Positions 1-8,789 are shown, counted from the first letter of the stretch. The stretch: 64,000 nt of DNA from Paenibacillus sp. MAHUQ-63 (GCF_028765165.1 NZ_JARADB010000003.1:1374042-1438041); one strand, 5' to 3'. Notes: generated by a model from the letters alone, not told the origin. Numbers and translations are program-made.

Positions 1-438
1 CGGCAAAATCATAGACCACACGGAATCGAGAAGTCCTAATGACTTGACAATCAAGTACGTCGGGATAAGCCCCCCGCTGAACAGCATCGTGAATACGACC
101 ATAAGAAGGAAGAAGCTTCTGCCCGGAAGATTGCGCCGGCTAAGCGGATAAGCCATTAGAGAAGTCAATATCAGGTTGACGATTGTACCAACGACTGTGA
201 TGAAAATCGTGATCCAGAACGCCCGGGGAATATTGGTTTCAGTGAACAGCTTGTGGTAAGCAGTGAACGTGATCGATTTAGGGATGAGAATAAAGCCACC
301 GTTCTTGAGCACCTCGGAGAACGGCGTGATGGATACCGACACGACATACATCAGGGGTAATATGGCCGCCAATGCCGTCAGTCCAAGGACAACAACGACG
401 ATCGTATTGACGATCCTGTCCTCCCAGCCTCTTACCAT
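1..438 (-). CDS. Carbohydrate ABC transporter permease, LplC/YtcP type (partial)
   Basis: Inner-membrane permease half of a sugar or oligosaccharide ABC importer. The gene starts at the ATG at 438 and runs off the left edge, leaving about 146 codons of a usual 290 or so. The translation begins MVRGWEDRIVNTIVVVVLG, has a first membrane segment near residues 10-35, the family-typical stretch with SVSITPFSEVLKNGG, and the segment around LMAYPLSRRNLPGRSFF followed by FSGGLIPTYL, all typical of LplC/YtcP proteins. The ATG overlaps the last codons of the upstream permease by 7 bases, so the two are translationally coupled. No ATPase gene is visible; such systems usually borrow a shared MsmX-type ATPase. 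The solute-binding protein probably lies just outside the window. Confidence 0.9.
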   Translation of the reverse strand, partial: MVRGWEDRIVNTIVVVVLGLTALAAILPLMYVVSVSITPFSEVLKNGGFILIPKSITFTAYHKLFTETNIPRAFWITIFITVVGTIVNLILTSLMAYPLSRRNLPGRSFFLLMVVFTMLFSGGLIPTYLIVKSLGLLDSVWSMILP

Positions 439-1403
439 ATCCCATCCCCCCATTTCTTGGACAAATGATTGGAACCGAGCACCAGCACGAGTCCGATCAC
501 CGATTTGAACAATCCGACGGCCGCCCCCAGCGAGAAGTTCAGCTGCTGCAGACCTGTGCGGAACACCCACGTGTCGAGAATATCCGCAACTTGATACACT
601 TGAATGTTATACAAAATATAGATCTGATCGAAACCGGCATCCATGATATGGCCCAGCTTCAGAATCAGCAGCAGCACAATGACATTCCGAATGCCCGGCA
701 GTGTAATATGCCAAATCATGCGCAGCCGGCTTGCGCCATCCACACGGGCCGCTTCGTACAAGGTCGGATCGATCGCCGTCATCGCCGCTAAATAAATGAT
801 TGCGCCCCAACCGAGATCTTTCCAAACCTCGGAGCTGACCAGAATCGTCCGGAAATAATCAATCGATGTCATGAAGCCGATCGACTGCCCTCCCGCATCT
901 TCAATCCAGCGGTTGACGATCCCGGAGTTTTGCGACAGCAAAGCGATTAATATGCCGTAAATAATAACCCACGATAAGAAATGCGGCATATAGGTCAGCG
1001 TTTGGACCGCCGTTTTAAACCATTTCAGCCTGCACTCATTGAGCAGCAGCGCCATAATGATCGGCGGGGCCATCCCGAACACCAGCTTGTAAATGCTAAT
1101 GACGAACGTGTTGACCATCAGCTGTCCGAAATAAGGCGAATTGAAAAACGTTTGGAAATGCTTGTACCATGGATCCGCCCACCCGCTGCCCATAATGCCG
1201 TCCAAAATTTGAAAATCCTTGAACGCAATGATGACGCCATACATCGGTATATACTTGAAAATCACATAGTAGATAACGCCGGGCAACAGCATGAGATAAA
1301 AAGCCCGAAATGCCCAAACCTGCTTGGTGGATAATTTAAGTCTGGATGCCTTGGTCTTGCTCCCGGCTTTCGTTTCCTGTCCGACTACGATTTGCTGTTC
1401 CAT
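432..1403 (-). CDS. Carbohydrate ABC transporter permease, LplB type
   Basis: Permease subunit of a complex-sugar ABC importer, 323 residues, normal length for LplB. It has about six membrane segments after a basic N-terminal tail, and the cytoplasmic EAA loop (EAARVDGASRLRMIWHITLPG, starting near residue 217) that docks onto the ATPase. The gene follows the YesM-like kinase gene by 119 bases, and that gap contains a cre-like site and a -10-like hexamer, so transcription of the transporter is probably set both by the two-component pair and by carbon catabolite control. The downstream partner permease overlaps its 3' end. The substrate cannot be told from the sequence; LplB/LplC pairs beside YesMN commonly handle plant or microbial polysaccharide fragments. 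Confidence 0.93.
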   Translation of the reverse strand: MEQQIVVGQETKAGSKTKASRLKLSTKQVWAFRAFYLMLLPGVIYYVIFKYIPMYGVIIAFKDFQILDGIMGSGWADPWYKHFQTFFNSPYFGQLMVNTFVISIYKLVFGMAPPIIMALLLNECRLKWFKTAVQTLTYMPHFLSWVIIYGILIALLSQNSGIVNRWIEDAGGQSIGFMTSIDYFRTILVSSEVWKDLGWGAIIYLAAMTAIDPTLYEAARVDGASRLRMIWHITLPGIRNVIVLLLILKLGHIMDAGFDQIYILYNIQVYQVADILDTWVFRTGLQQLNFSLGAAVGLFKSVIGLVLVLGSNHLSKKWGDGIW

Positions 1404-1452
1404 TCGACCACCTCTTTCCGTCTGATCCCTTGCTTCCCACCGGGTTGACTTT

Positions 1453-1471
1453 AGTATAGCAAGCGCTTACA
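1453..1471 (-). promoter_or_regulatory. cre-like site overlapping a -10 in front of the lplB-type permease
   Basis: On the minus strand TGTAAGCGCTTGCT (1471-1458) matches the CcpA cre consensus TGWAANCGNTNWCA at 12 of 14 positions. It abuts a TATACT -10 (1458-1453). A protein bound here would cover the -35 to -10 spacer and repress. The -35 is poor, as expected for a promoter needing an activator such as the YesN-type regulator. Confidence 0.6.
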
Positions 1472-1522
1472 GCGGAAAATATACAGGGATCCAGTAAAAA
1501 TGTTCGAATTTTTGCAAACGCT

Positions 1523-3346
1523 TTATTCTTCTTTTCCTGCATGCTCCACAGCCGGCAGTTCAATTCGAATCATCGTGCCGACCTCCGGCAGAGAGAAAAT
1601 CGATAACCCGTACCCCGCTCCGAAATGGAGCCCGATTCGCTCGTGCACGTTCATAATGCCGATTCCGGTAAATCTGTGCTTGCTCGGCGCCTTATGACGC
1701 TCCGTGAATAAGCTGTCGAGCTGCTCCCGGTTCATGCCCAGTCCGTTATCCCTGATCGTAATAACCAGCTTATCCTTTACGCATTTGGTCCGAATCCGAA
1801 TCGTTCCGGTCCGCTTGAGCGGAACCAGCCCGTGGAAAATGGCATTCTCCACTAACGGCTGCAGCGTTAACTTCAGCATCGTTTGGGAGAGTGTCTCCGG
1901 TGCGGCATCGATCTCCATCGTGAACTTATCGCCATAGCGGACCTTCTGAATATAGGCGTACATGCGCAAACCTTCCAGTTCGTCCTCCAGCGTAACGAAT
2001 TCCGTACTTTTATCGAAGCTGAAAGATAGCAGCCCGACCAGCGCCTTGATCGTTTCCCGCACCTCGACGATTTTGTGCTGCTTGGCCAGAGAGCTGATGC
2101 AGGCGAGCGTATTGTACAAAAAGTGCGGTGCGATCTGACTTTGCAGCATCTTCAGCTCGAATTGCTTCTTGCGGCGCTCCGCTTCCTTCGTCTCATGCAT
2201 AAGCAGATGAATCCGCTCCATCATCGCATTGTAGCTTCGCGCCAATCGGCCGATCTCGTCGTTCCCGGTGGCGTGGATGCTATGCAGCACCTCCATATCG
2301 CGAACCCGGTCCATCTTCGCAACCAACGTGCGGACAGGCAGTGTAATGTAACGGCTGATCATATAGGTGCTGGCCAGGACGATGAAAATCCAGAACACGC
2401 CTGCCGTGCTGAAATTTCGGTACAAGCTGCGTATATTTTGATAGAAAAAGCTATTTTCATAGAAAGCGATGAAATGCCAGCCCAAATTATTCAATCCGGA
2501 TTTCACAGCAACCAAATCGCCTTGCGGCCCTTCAATCTCTGATGCGCCAAGGGGCAGCTCCGCTATTTGCTCCACGAAGCCGGTATCCAGCTCCGGCGGG
2601 AAGACGGACGTATTGTAAGGCAGCAGCCGGTAGGAGCTGAGAGGAAGTCCGGAATCGAATGAGTGGACGACGTTTCGTTTATTGGTAATAATGGCGAACG
2701 TTTGATTTTTGGTATTCATGAATTGAGCGAGCAGGTTCGTCAACTGGACGAGATCGATTTCCACGACGGCGATCCCTTTGAGCGACTTCGTTGACCCGGA
2801 CGGAATGGGCAGAACGAATGCCACCGTTTTCCCCGACATCGGGGATTGGTACGGCTCTGTGATGAACATTCCGTAAGTTTGCTTGGCTTTGGCAAGCAGC
2901 AGCGGAATTTGGGGGTTGCCTACGATCTCGAACGTGGTTTGTGAATTGGATATGACGCCGCCGTCCGCCCGGACCAAATAAATCGATTTATACAGCGTCC
3001 TGTTCATATTCGCATACGAGCGCAGCACGTCCGCAGCTTCCTTCTCCATCCCTTCGTTCAGCAAATCATCCCGAGTAGAGATGAGCATAAGAATATTTTG
3101 CACATTATCCAAATAGGCATTCATATACAAATTCGTTCGGTCAATGATGATTTGAGCATCCGACACGACCTGCTTCCGGAACAAATCCTCCGCTTCGCGC
3201 AAGTTGATCCAGCCAAGCCCGCCTAACAGCACAAGCGTACCTATGGATAGGAATAGAAAATGTTTGGCCACCATGCTCCATCGGCCAAACCATGAGATAA
3301 GCGCTTTCAATTTGTCATCAGCCCTTTTTATAATCTGTTGGCGCAA
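1523..3346 (-). CDS. YesM-type sensor histidine kinase
   Basis: Membrane sensor kinase of about 607 residues. One membrane segment lies near residues 28-48, followed by a large extracellular Cache-like sensor domain to about 305, a second segment near 310-330, a HAMP linker (SRYITLPVRTLVAKMDRVRDME), and the His_kinase box QSQIAPHFLYNTLACISSL with the phospho-acceptor His. The C-terminal ATPase carries the N box (LQPLVENAIFHGL) and the G1 box (RDNGLGM). The usual NPHF is APHF here. The start overlaps the end of the response-regulator gene by 29 bases, so the pair is one operon in which the regulator is made first. It likely senses the sugar or its loaded binding protein and controls the downstream permeases. 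Confidence 0.93.
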   Translation of the reverse strand: MRQQIIKRADDKLKALISWFGRWSMVAKHFLFLSIGTLVLLGGLGWINLREAEDLFRKQVVSDAQIIIDRTNLYMNAYLDNVQNILMLISTRDDLLNEGMEKEAADVLRSYANMNRTLYKSIYLVRADGGVISNSQTTFEIVGNPQIPLLLAKAKQTYGMFITEPYQSPMSGKTVAFVLPIPSGSTKSLKGIAVVEIDLVQLTNLLAQFMNTKNQTFAIITNKRNVVHSFDSGLPLSSYRLLPYNTSVFPPELDTGFVEQIAELPLGASEIEGPQGDLVAVKSGLNNLGWHFIAFYENSFFYQNIRSLYRNFSTAGVFWIFIVLASTYMISRYITLPVRTLVAKMDRVRDMEVLHSIHATGNDEIGRLARSYNAMMERIHLLMHETKEAERRKKQFELKMLQSQIAPHFLYNTLACISSLAKQHKIVEVRETIKALVGLLSFSFDKSTEFVTLEDELEGLRMYAYIQKVRYGDKFTMEIDAAPETLSQTMLKLTLQPLVENAIFHGLVPLKRTGTIRIRTKCVKDKLVITIRDNGLGMNREQLDSLFTERHKAPSKHRFTGIGIMNVHERIGLHFGAGYGLSIFSLPEVGTMIRIELPAVEHAGKEE

Positions 3347-4106
3347 CGCCGGTCCAATTGCGGAACAGCTGCGAGAAATAGCGGTAACTCGGAATGCCCA
3401 CCTGCTCGGCTACCTCGTACACTTTCAGCGGTGTAGACTGAAGCAGATGAACAGCCTTCTCCATGCGCAGCCGGGTCACATAATCGTTGAAGGATTCTCC
3501 GGTTTCTTCCCGGAACAGACGGCTTAAATAGTACGAGCTCAGCCCCACCTCCTCGGCGATTGAAGTCAGTGTAATCGGTTCTCCCAGCTTCGTCTCGATC
3601 AATCTTTGCGCAAGCTGAACTTCCTTCCGAATCTTCTTATTGTCGCCCGCTTCCCCCTTGGACGATTGGGAGGCGTCCCGGCGCTTCCGTTCCCGTTCAT
3701 ATTGTCTGAGATCGGTCTCGCGTCGGATCGCTTCCCGTGCCTTCTCGACCGCTGCTTTCATGTCCCCTTCGTCGAACGAAAGCTTTGTAAAATAGTCTAA
3801 CGCTCCCAGTTTTAACGCTTCTTGGGCATAATGGAAATCGCTATGGCAAGTTAGCAGCACAAATTGGATCAGCGGATCTCTTTTTTTGACAATTCGAAAA
3901 AGCTCCAAGCCGTCCATAATCGGCATCGTTATATCCGATATCACGAGATTCGGCTTCAGGGACTCGCACAGCCCGAGAGCCTCCTCCCCATTCTCGGCTT
4001 CTCCCACAAGCTCCGCCCCGAAGGAAGACCATGGCATCGACCTCAGCTCCTGCCGAAGCGGCAGTTCATCGTCAATGATTAACACTTTTACCGGTGTAGT
4101 CGACAT
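3318..4106 (-). CDS. YesN-type response regulator with AraC DNA-binding domain
   Basis: Cytoplasmic transcription factor of 262 residues partnered with the kinase gene it overlaps. The receiver domain covers roughly residues 4-125, with the acidic pair in LIIDDE, the phospho-acceptor in NLVISDITMPIMDG, and the conserved Lys in DYFTKL, followed by Leu rather than the usual Pro. A charged linker leads to an AraC-type double helix-turn-helix from about 160 to the end (SLTSIAEEVGLS-like and YFSQLFRNWTGVAPTDYKKG motifs). The ATG at 4106 was chosen because AAGGTGG sits 8 bases upstream; an in-frame GTG at 4118 lies inside that ribosome-binding site. Its target is probably the permease operon just downstream. 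Confidence 0.93.
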   Translation of the reverse strand: MSTTPVKVLIIDDELPLRQELRSMPWSSFGAELVGEAENGEEALGLCESLKPNLVISDITMPIMDGLELFRIVKKRDPLIQFVLLTCHSDFHYAQEALKLGALDYFTKLSFDEGDMKAAVEKAREAIRRETDLRQYERERKRRDASQSSKGEAGDNKKIRKEVQLAQRLIETKLGEPITLTSIAEEVGLSSYYLSRLFREETGESFNDYVTRLRMEKAVHLLQSTPLKVYEVAEQVGIPSYRYFSQLFRNWTGVAPTDYKKG

Positions 4107-4212
4107 GCAGCGCACCACCTTGTTTATGAATTATGCTGCTTATTTACGACCATAATACCATACCTGCACGCATAGCGGACCGGACCGCCGATTTTTGTTC
4201 CTGCCGCGCAAG

Positions 4213-4257
4213 CCAAGAAAGCTCCCCAAAAGCAGATGGCTCTGCTTTTGAGAAGCT
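4213..4257 (-). terminator. Hairpin terminator after the MBL-fold gene
   Basis: A 10-bp stem (CAAAAGCAGA with TCTGCTTTTG) with a 4-base loop and further pairing outside lies 28 bases past the stop of the minus-strand hydrolase gene. On the minus strand it is followed by CTTTCTT, a weak U tract. Confidence 0.5.
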
Positions 4258-4277
4258 TGGGTACATCGTTTCATCCC

Positions 4278-5009
4278 TCAGAACATATACGTCCGCAAAG
4301 GCTCCGCCAAGCGCAGCTTCCGTCCTTCATGAAACCGGTCGCGCGCTTGCGGCTGCACATAATCGTCGACATAATGCATCAGCAGCATCTTCTCCTGCAT
4401 AGACTCCGGCAGCGTCAGCAGCTCGTCCAATGACGTGTGCGACGGGAGTTGATCGTCCTGCATATGACACTCATGGAAAATCGTTTGTACAGATCCGGCA
4501 ATTTCACGAAGAAACGGCTCGTCCAAGCGCGTATCCCCGCTAAAGTAGAAATAAGGTCTGCACAACAGCCCGTAGCTGAGCATGTCCGGCACATGCTGCG
4601 TCCGAACCAGCTCGAAGCGCTCCCCTGCGATTTCGAACGAGTCCTCCACGCACACCACGTCGAAATAGTCCTCCAGACTCCGCTTCCCTCGCGTAGTCAG
4701 CTCCAGCCCATGGCGCATAATCTGCCATAGATCGCTTAGCAGCCCTGTCGGCACGTACAGTCTGGGCTTCGTCTTGCCGGGATAGACCCGATGGTACAGC
4801 CCCAGCTTCTGCAGGCCGTTCACATGATCCTCATGCAAGTGAGTGACGAAAATATGCTCCACCTCATTCAGCTTCATACCAAGCTGGTGCAGCCCCCCAT
4901 GATTCGATTCCGGAAAATCGATGCACAGATTCGTGCCGCCGAACGCCAGCAGCGCGCTGTTATGTCCCTGCTCGACACTGAAGCCGTCGCCGCAGCCCAA
5001 GAACGTCAT
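4278..5009 (-). CDS. MBL-fold metallohydrolase, RNase Z-like
   Basis: Soluble metallo-beta-lactamase-fold hydrolase, about 243 residues. The strand-loop motif FLGCGDGFSVEQGHNSALL opens the fold, and the zinc motif THLHEDHVNGL (HxHxDH) is near residue 60, followed by a later GDTRLD aspartate motif and a distal His. The layout is that of the YhfI/RNase Z-like group, not of antibiotic beta-lactamases. The ATG at 5009 is used here; the in-frame GTG two codons earlier is equally possible, because GGGAGG stands 7 bases before it. The gene is transcribed on its own, with a promoter region shared divergently with the kinase gene starting at 5110. The substrate is not predictable. Confidence 0.85.
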   Translation of the reverse strand: MTFLGCGDGFSVEQGHNSALLAFGGTNLCIDFPESNHGGLHQLGMKLNEVEHIFVTHLHEDHVNGLQKLGLYHRVYPGKTKPRLYVPTGLLSDLWQIMRHGLELTTRGKRSLEDYFDVVCVEDSFEIAGERFELVRTQHVPDMLSYGLLCRPYFYFSGDTRLDEPFLREIAGSVQTIFHECHMQDDQLPSHTSLDELLTLPESMQEKMLLMHYVDDYVQPQARDRFHEGRKLRLAEPLRTYMF

Positions 5010-5109
5010 TTTCACACAAACGCCTCCCTTTATCAGTGAAATCAACCCCAATTGCTGCTTTATTTGTAATATGATAGCTGTAGTAAGCTGAACATTCTAG
5101 GAGGACACC

Positions 5110-6858
5110 ATGAACACCACAAGTAAACCCAAGCTCAAGCCAAAGATTCCCTTGCGCTCATCACTCTTCATCCTTATGATTTCGCTCATTATTGTACTAC
5201 TTACCGACAGCGTATTCTACTATTATACGAAACGCATGCTGACAACCGAGCTGGAAACCAAGCTGGGACTGATAGCCAATAATGTCGCCATATCCATCAA
5301 GCATTCCAAAACAGGCGAGAGATATGTGGAAAATTTGATAGGACAAAATCTGCGTACAGCGGCATTAGCGGCTCAGTATAAGCTCGATCCCGATATTGAG
5401 CAGGTGACCAACGAGGAGCTCGTTAACCTTAGTCAAGAGCTCATGATCGATCATATTACACTTATGAAACGCAGCGGCGACGACATTATCGGCTACAAAT
5501 CCTCCGAACCCAAAGAAATCAACATGAGCACGAAGAACTGGAGCCGGGACTGGTTCAAAGCTTTCAATCAGCTGCTCGATACCAAAGAGACGAACGTCCT
5601 GAGCGGCCAGGCATTGCCCCATTACTGGTCAGGCCCGATGAATACGTCCATGTCCGACCCGAAATTCGTAGACAAATGGGGTTACTACTATGACGGCCGC
5701 ACGAATTATATTGTCGATCCATACGTGCACGATACCTATTTCCGGGATTATCAGCGGGAAACGGGCGTAGATGCCGTTATCGACGAAATGATTCATGGCT
5801 ACACCGACCATGGCGCCACAGAGATCGCCGTCTTCAACCCTCCGATATTTCTCGGACAGCAGGAGCAGTACAAGAAGGAAGGGTACACCTGGTTCACCGA
5901 CCGGGAAGTTTTATTCGGCTCCTATACGATGCAAGACCCCCGGGATCGGCAATTCGTTCAATCGGCGCTGGCTTCGAAGCAAACCCAGCAAATGATGGCG
6001 ACGATCGAAGGCAAATCGTACCTCAAAATGTTCATCCCGCTCCAGCTGGACATCCCTGTCGTCATCGGCCTGACAGCCGATTATGAGCAGGTGCGCAATT
6101 CCATCAAGCGGCAGCAGACGAATCTTCTGCTCTTGATCGGTTCAACCGCGCTCATCGCCTTCATCCTCGTGATTCTCAGCGTTCGTTTCATGAACCGGAA
6201 TCGCGAAGCGGCGGCTGAAAGTGTACAAGGGGTCTACGTCGATCATATCGGTTCCTTGTTCCGTTCCATGAAGGAGCAGCGGCACGATTTCAACAATCAT
6301 GTGGCGACCATCCATTCCTTGGTCCATCTGCAGCAATACGAGGAATTGAGCCGGTACACGTCCGAAATCATCGGAGAAACGACCGCTCTGAACGATATTA
6401 TCCAGATCAATGTGCCCGCCATCAGCGCCATCGTTCAGTCCAAGGTCATCCAAGCTGTCGAACGCAAAATAACATTCGAGCATGAAATCGCCAATTTGAA
6501 GGATGTGCAGCTGAGTACGGTGAAAGCCACCGATTGGGTCCGCATCATCTCCAATCTGATCGATAATGCGTTCGATGCCGTCTCCGTATCGGACCCGAAT
6601 CGCGATAAACTCGTTCGCCTGGAAGGCCAAGTGCAAGGTCATGCGCTCGTGTTCCACATCAGGAATGCCGGCGATCCGATTCCCGGCGACTTGATTGAGC
6701 GCATTTTCGAGCCGGGTTTCTCCACCAAAAAGCAGGATGCCGCACATGCGGGCTTGGGACTGAGCATCGTCAAACAGCTCGTGGACAAGTACGGCGGAAC
6801 CGTTCGCGTCAGCTCCACGGAAAGCGAAACGGTATTTACGGTATCCCTGCCGCTATAA
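5110..6858 (+). CDS. Sensor histidine kinase of the DcuS/CitA/AgrC-like class, no regulator adjacent
   Basis: Membrane kinase, 582 residues. One membrane segment at about 17-39, a long extracellular sensor region to about 335, a second segment near 340-360, then a Spo0B-like dimerisation segment with the phospho-acceptor His in EQRHDFNNHVATIHSL, and a HATPase with WVRIISNLIDNAFDAV (N box) and GLGLSIVKQLVDKYGG (G2 box). Kinases of this type usually sense C4-dicarboxylates, citrate or peptides and sit beside a LuxR- or CitB-type regulator. None is present: the next gene is a riboswitch-controlled oxidoreductase. It may phosphorylate a regulator encoded elsewhere. GGAGGACACC precedes the ATG at a good distance. 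Confidence 0.9.
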   Translation: MNTTSKPKLKPKIPLRSSLFILMISLIIVLLTDSVFYYYTKRMLTTELETKLGLIANNVAISIKHSKTGERYVENLIGQNLRTAALAAQYKLDPDIEQVTNEELVNLSQELMIDHITLMKRSGDDIIGYKSSEPKEINMSTKNWSRDWFKAFNQLLDTKETNVLSGQALPHYWSGPMNTSMSDPKFVDKWGYYYDGRTNYIVDPYVHDTYFRDYQRETGVDAVIDEMIHGYTDHGATEIAVFNPPIFLGQQEQYKKEGYTWFTDREVLFGSYTMQDPRDRQFVQSALASKQTQQMMATIEGKSYLKMFIPLQLDIPVVIGLTADYEQVRNSIKRQQTNLLLLIGSTALIAFILVILSVRFMNRNREAAAESVQGVYVDHIGSLFRSMKEQRHDFNNHVATIHSLVHLQQYEELSRYTSEIIGETTALNDIIQINVPAISAIVQSKVIQAVERKITFEHEIANLKDVQLSTVKATDWVRIISNLIDNAFDAVSVSDPNRDKLVRLEGQVQGHALVFHIRNAGDPIPGDLIERIFEPGFSTKKQDAAHAGLGLSIVKQLVDKYGGTVRVSSTESETVFTVSLPL

Positions 6859-6883
6859 ATCTAATTTCGCGAACATTATCTGA

Positions 6884-6912
6884 TTGACAACTCCGAATGT
6901 TCGTATTATGAT
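6884..6912 (+). promoter_or_regulatory. SigA-type promoter for the riboswitch transcript
   Basis: TTGACA (6884-6889), a 17-base spacer and TATGAT (6907-6912) form a near-perfect vegetative promoter. Transcription should start near 6919, about 35 bases before the aptamer. Confidence 0.85.
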
Positions 6913-6952
6913 ATTCAAGGCAAGAAGAAATAGCCACATACGTCATGATCGT

Positions 6953-7014
6953 TCGTATATCCTTGAGAATTGGCTTAAGGGTCTCTAGAGGAAGCCGTAA
7001 CTTCCTAGCTACGA
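6953..7014 (+). ncRNA. Purine-type riboswitch aptamer (divergent, guanine-like)
   Basis: A three-way junction can be drawn. P1 pairs TCGTA (6953-6957) with TACGA (7010-7014). P2 pairs CCTTGAG with CTTAAGG around a loop ending in TGG. The joining segment GTCTCTA matches the family signature, and P3 pairs AGGAAG with CTTCCT around CCGTAA. The base before the P1 3' strand is C, as in guanine-binding members (adenine binders have U). Oddities: both loops have 6 bases instead of 7, and the P3-to-P1 junction reads A-G-C where A-C is usual, an apparent one-base insertion next to the ligand-reading position. Ligand specificity is therefore uncertain. Confidence 0.75.
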
Positions 7015-7055
7015 CGGGTACTTGTTTACGCATACCCGTGTGGCTAGGTTTTTTT
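7004..7055 (+). terminator. Riboswitch-controlled intrinsic terminator
   Basis: CCTAGCTACGACGGGTA (7004-7020) pairs almost fully with TACCCGTGTGGCTAGG (7033-7048) and is followed by seven T. The 5' arm contains the 3' strands of aptamer helices P3 and P1, so folding of the aptamer and of the terminator exclude each other. Ligand binding should therefore keep transcription ON. Confidence 0.85.
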
Positions 7056-7089
7056 GCGTCCAAAAATGAATGTTCCAGAGGAGATCGCA

Positions 7090-8523
7090 ATGAACGCTTA
7101 TGATTTTATCGTTGTCGGTGCAGGACCTGCCGGTATTTTTGCCTGTTATGAAATGACACTGCTTCACCCTCACGCTAAAGTTTTGCTCGTCGACAAAGGC
7201 CATGATATTTATCATCGCAGCTGTCCGATCCTGGAAAGTAAAATTAAACTATGCCCGCCGCCTGCAGGTAAAAAAGAGTTCTCAGGCTGCCTGCCGGCAT
7301 GCTCGATTACAGCTGGATTCGGCGGCGCCGGCGCTTACAGCGACGGCAAATTCAATATCACAACCGAATTCGGCGGTTGGATGACGGATTATTTGGCCCC
7401 GAGCAAAGTTCTCGACCTGATCCGGTATGTGGATCGAATTAATCTGGAGCATGGAGCCACGGAGATGATAACGGACCCGACGACGGAAGCCGTGAAAAGC
7501 ATCGAGCAGCGCTCTTATGCAGCCGGACTGAAGCTGCTTCGTGCTCAAGTGAGACATTTGGGCACCGAACAAAACCTGATGATTCTGAAATCTATTTACG
7601 AATATTTGAAAACCCGCATCGACATGCAGTTCAAAACCGAGGTTGACGATATACTGACGATCAAACGCGAAGATAAGCACGTCATCCAAGGCATCCGCCT
7701 GAAAGACGGCACCGAGCTTCATAGCGATCACGTCATGCTCGCGCCGGGCAGAGACGGTTCGGCTTGGCTGACGCAGATCCTCAAGAAGCGCCGGCTCAAA
7801 ATGTACAACAACCAAGTCGACGTAGGCGTGCGCGTCGAAACGTCCGATGTCGTCATGCGCGAGATCAACGAGCATCTGTACGAAGGGAAGTTCATCTACA
7901 ACACATCCGTGGGCACGCGGGTCCGGACCTTCTGCAGTAACCCGTCCGGGCATGTTGTCGTTGAGAATCACAGCGGCGTCATGGCGGCCAACGGCCACTC
8001 GTACAAGGACCCTGCACTTGGGTCCAGCAATACGAACTTCGCACTGCTCGTCTCGCATAAATTCACGGAGCCTTTCGATAAACCGAACGAATACGCGCGC
8101 GAAATTTGCAAACATGCGAACGATTTATCGAGCGGCGGCGTCATCGTTCAGAAATTCGGCGATATCATGCGCGGACGCCGATCGACTGCGGACCGGATTC
8201 GCGAAGGCTTCCTTGAGCCGACGTTAGCCGAGGCCGTTCCCGGCGACCTGGGACTTGTCCTCCCGTACAATACGATGAAAAGCTTGATCGAAATGATTCA
8301 TGCGCTCGAGAAGGTTACGCCGGGGATCGCTGCCGAGCATACGCTGTTCTACGGCGTCGAAGCGAAGTTCTATTCCGCACGTCCGAAGCTGAGCGAAAGT
8401 TTCGAAACCGAAATTCGCGGCTTGTTCTGCGGCGGAGACGGCGCTGGCATTACGCGGGGCTTGGCGCAGGCTGGGGCTGCGGGCGTCTGGGTGGCGCGCA
8501 ACGTGCATCAGCGGTTTAAGTAG
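7090..8523 (+). CDS. FAD-dependent oxidoreductase, COG2509 (NAD(FAD)-utilizing dehydrogenase)
   Basis: Predicted flavoprotein of 477 residues. The N terminus carries the dinucleotide-binding motif IVVGAGPAGIFACYEM. A cysteine-rich segment follows (SCPILESKIKLCPPP, then SGCLPACSITAGFGGAGAYSDGKFN), typical of COG2509. A second GxGxxG-like FAD motif near the C terminus reads GLFCGGDGAGITRGLAQAGAAG. Its physiological reaction is unknown. The ATG at 7090 follows GAGGAG by 7 bases; an upstream in-frame TTG at 7054 overlaps the riboswitch terminator and is rejected. The gene stands alone under a purine-type riboswitch, which ties its expression to a purine or purine-like signal. Confidence 0.88.
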   Translation: MNAYDFIVVGAGPAGIFACYEMTLLHPHAKVLLVDKGHDIYHRSCPILESKIKLCPPPAGKKEFSGCLPACSITAGFGGAGAYSDGKFNITTEFGGWMTDYLAPSKVLDLIRYVDRINLEHGATEMITDPTTEAVKSIEQRSYAAGLKLLRAQVRHLGTEQNLMILKSIYEYLKTRIDMQFKTEVDDILTIKREDKHVIQGIRLKDGTELHSDHVMLAPGRDGSAWLTQILKKRRLKMYNNQVDVGVRVETSDVVMREINEHLYEGKFIYNTSVGTRVRTFCSNPSGHVVVENHSGVMAANGHSYKDPALGSSNTNFALLVSHKFTEPFDKPNEYAREICKHANDLSSGGVIVQKFGDIMRGRRSTADRIREGFLEPTLAEAVPGDLGLVLPYNTMKSLIEMIHALEKVTPGIAAEHTLFYGVEAKFYSARPKLSESFETEIRGLFCGGDGAGITRGLAQAGAAGVWVARNVHQRFK

Positions 8524-8544
8524 GAATTGGCTTCAAGTAATAGT

Positions 8545-8755
8545 CCAAACCTTTTAAGCAAGCAATTAGTTCCATCCTTGAAGTTGCAACAGCTCCAACC
8601 TTTCAAATAAGCAACTAGTTCCATCTTGAAGTAACAACTAGCTCCAACCTTTCCAATAAACAATAAGCTCCGTGCCTTTAATGTAAGCAACTAGTTCCAA
8701 GCCTTCAAGCAAGCAACTAGTTCCAAGCCCTCAAGTAAGCAACTTTGCGTTCGGG
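8545..8755. repeat. Degenerate tandem repeat, about 8 copies of a 25-32 bp unit
   Basis: Units of the form AAGCAACTAGTTCCA followed by a short TTCAAG-like linker recur from 8557 to 8745 with substitutions and small length changes. It lies directly after the oxidoreductase gene. No long reading frame with a ribosome-binding site crosses it. Confidence 0.7.
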
Positions 8756-8789
8756 CTTCCAGATAATAAATAGAACCAGACTAGACTGC

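Noticed and set aside
1510..1524. A second cre-like sequence near the end of the YesM gene
   Set aside because: Three mismatches to the consensus, including conserved end positions.
4278..5009. Beta-lactamase resistance gene
   Set aside because: The zinc motif is of the general MBL fold, and the protein lacks a signal peptide and the sequence layout of class B lactamases.
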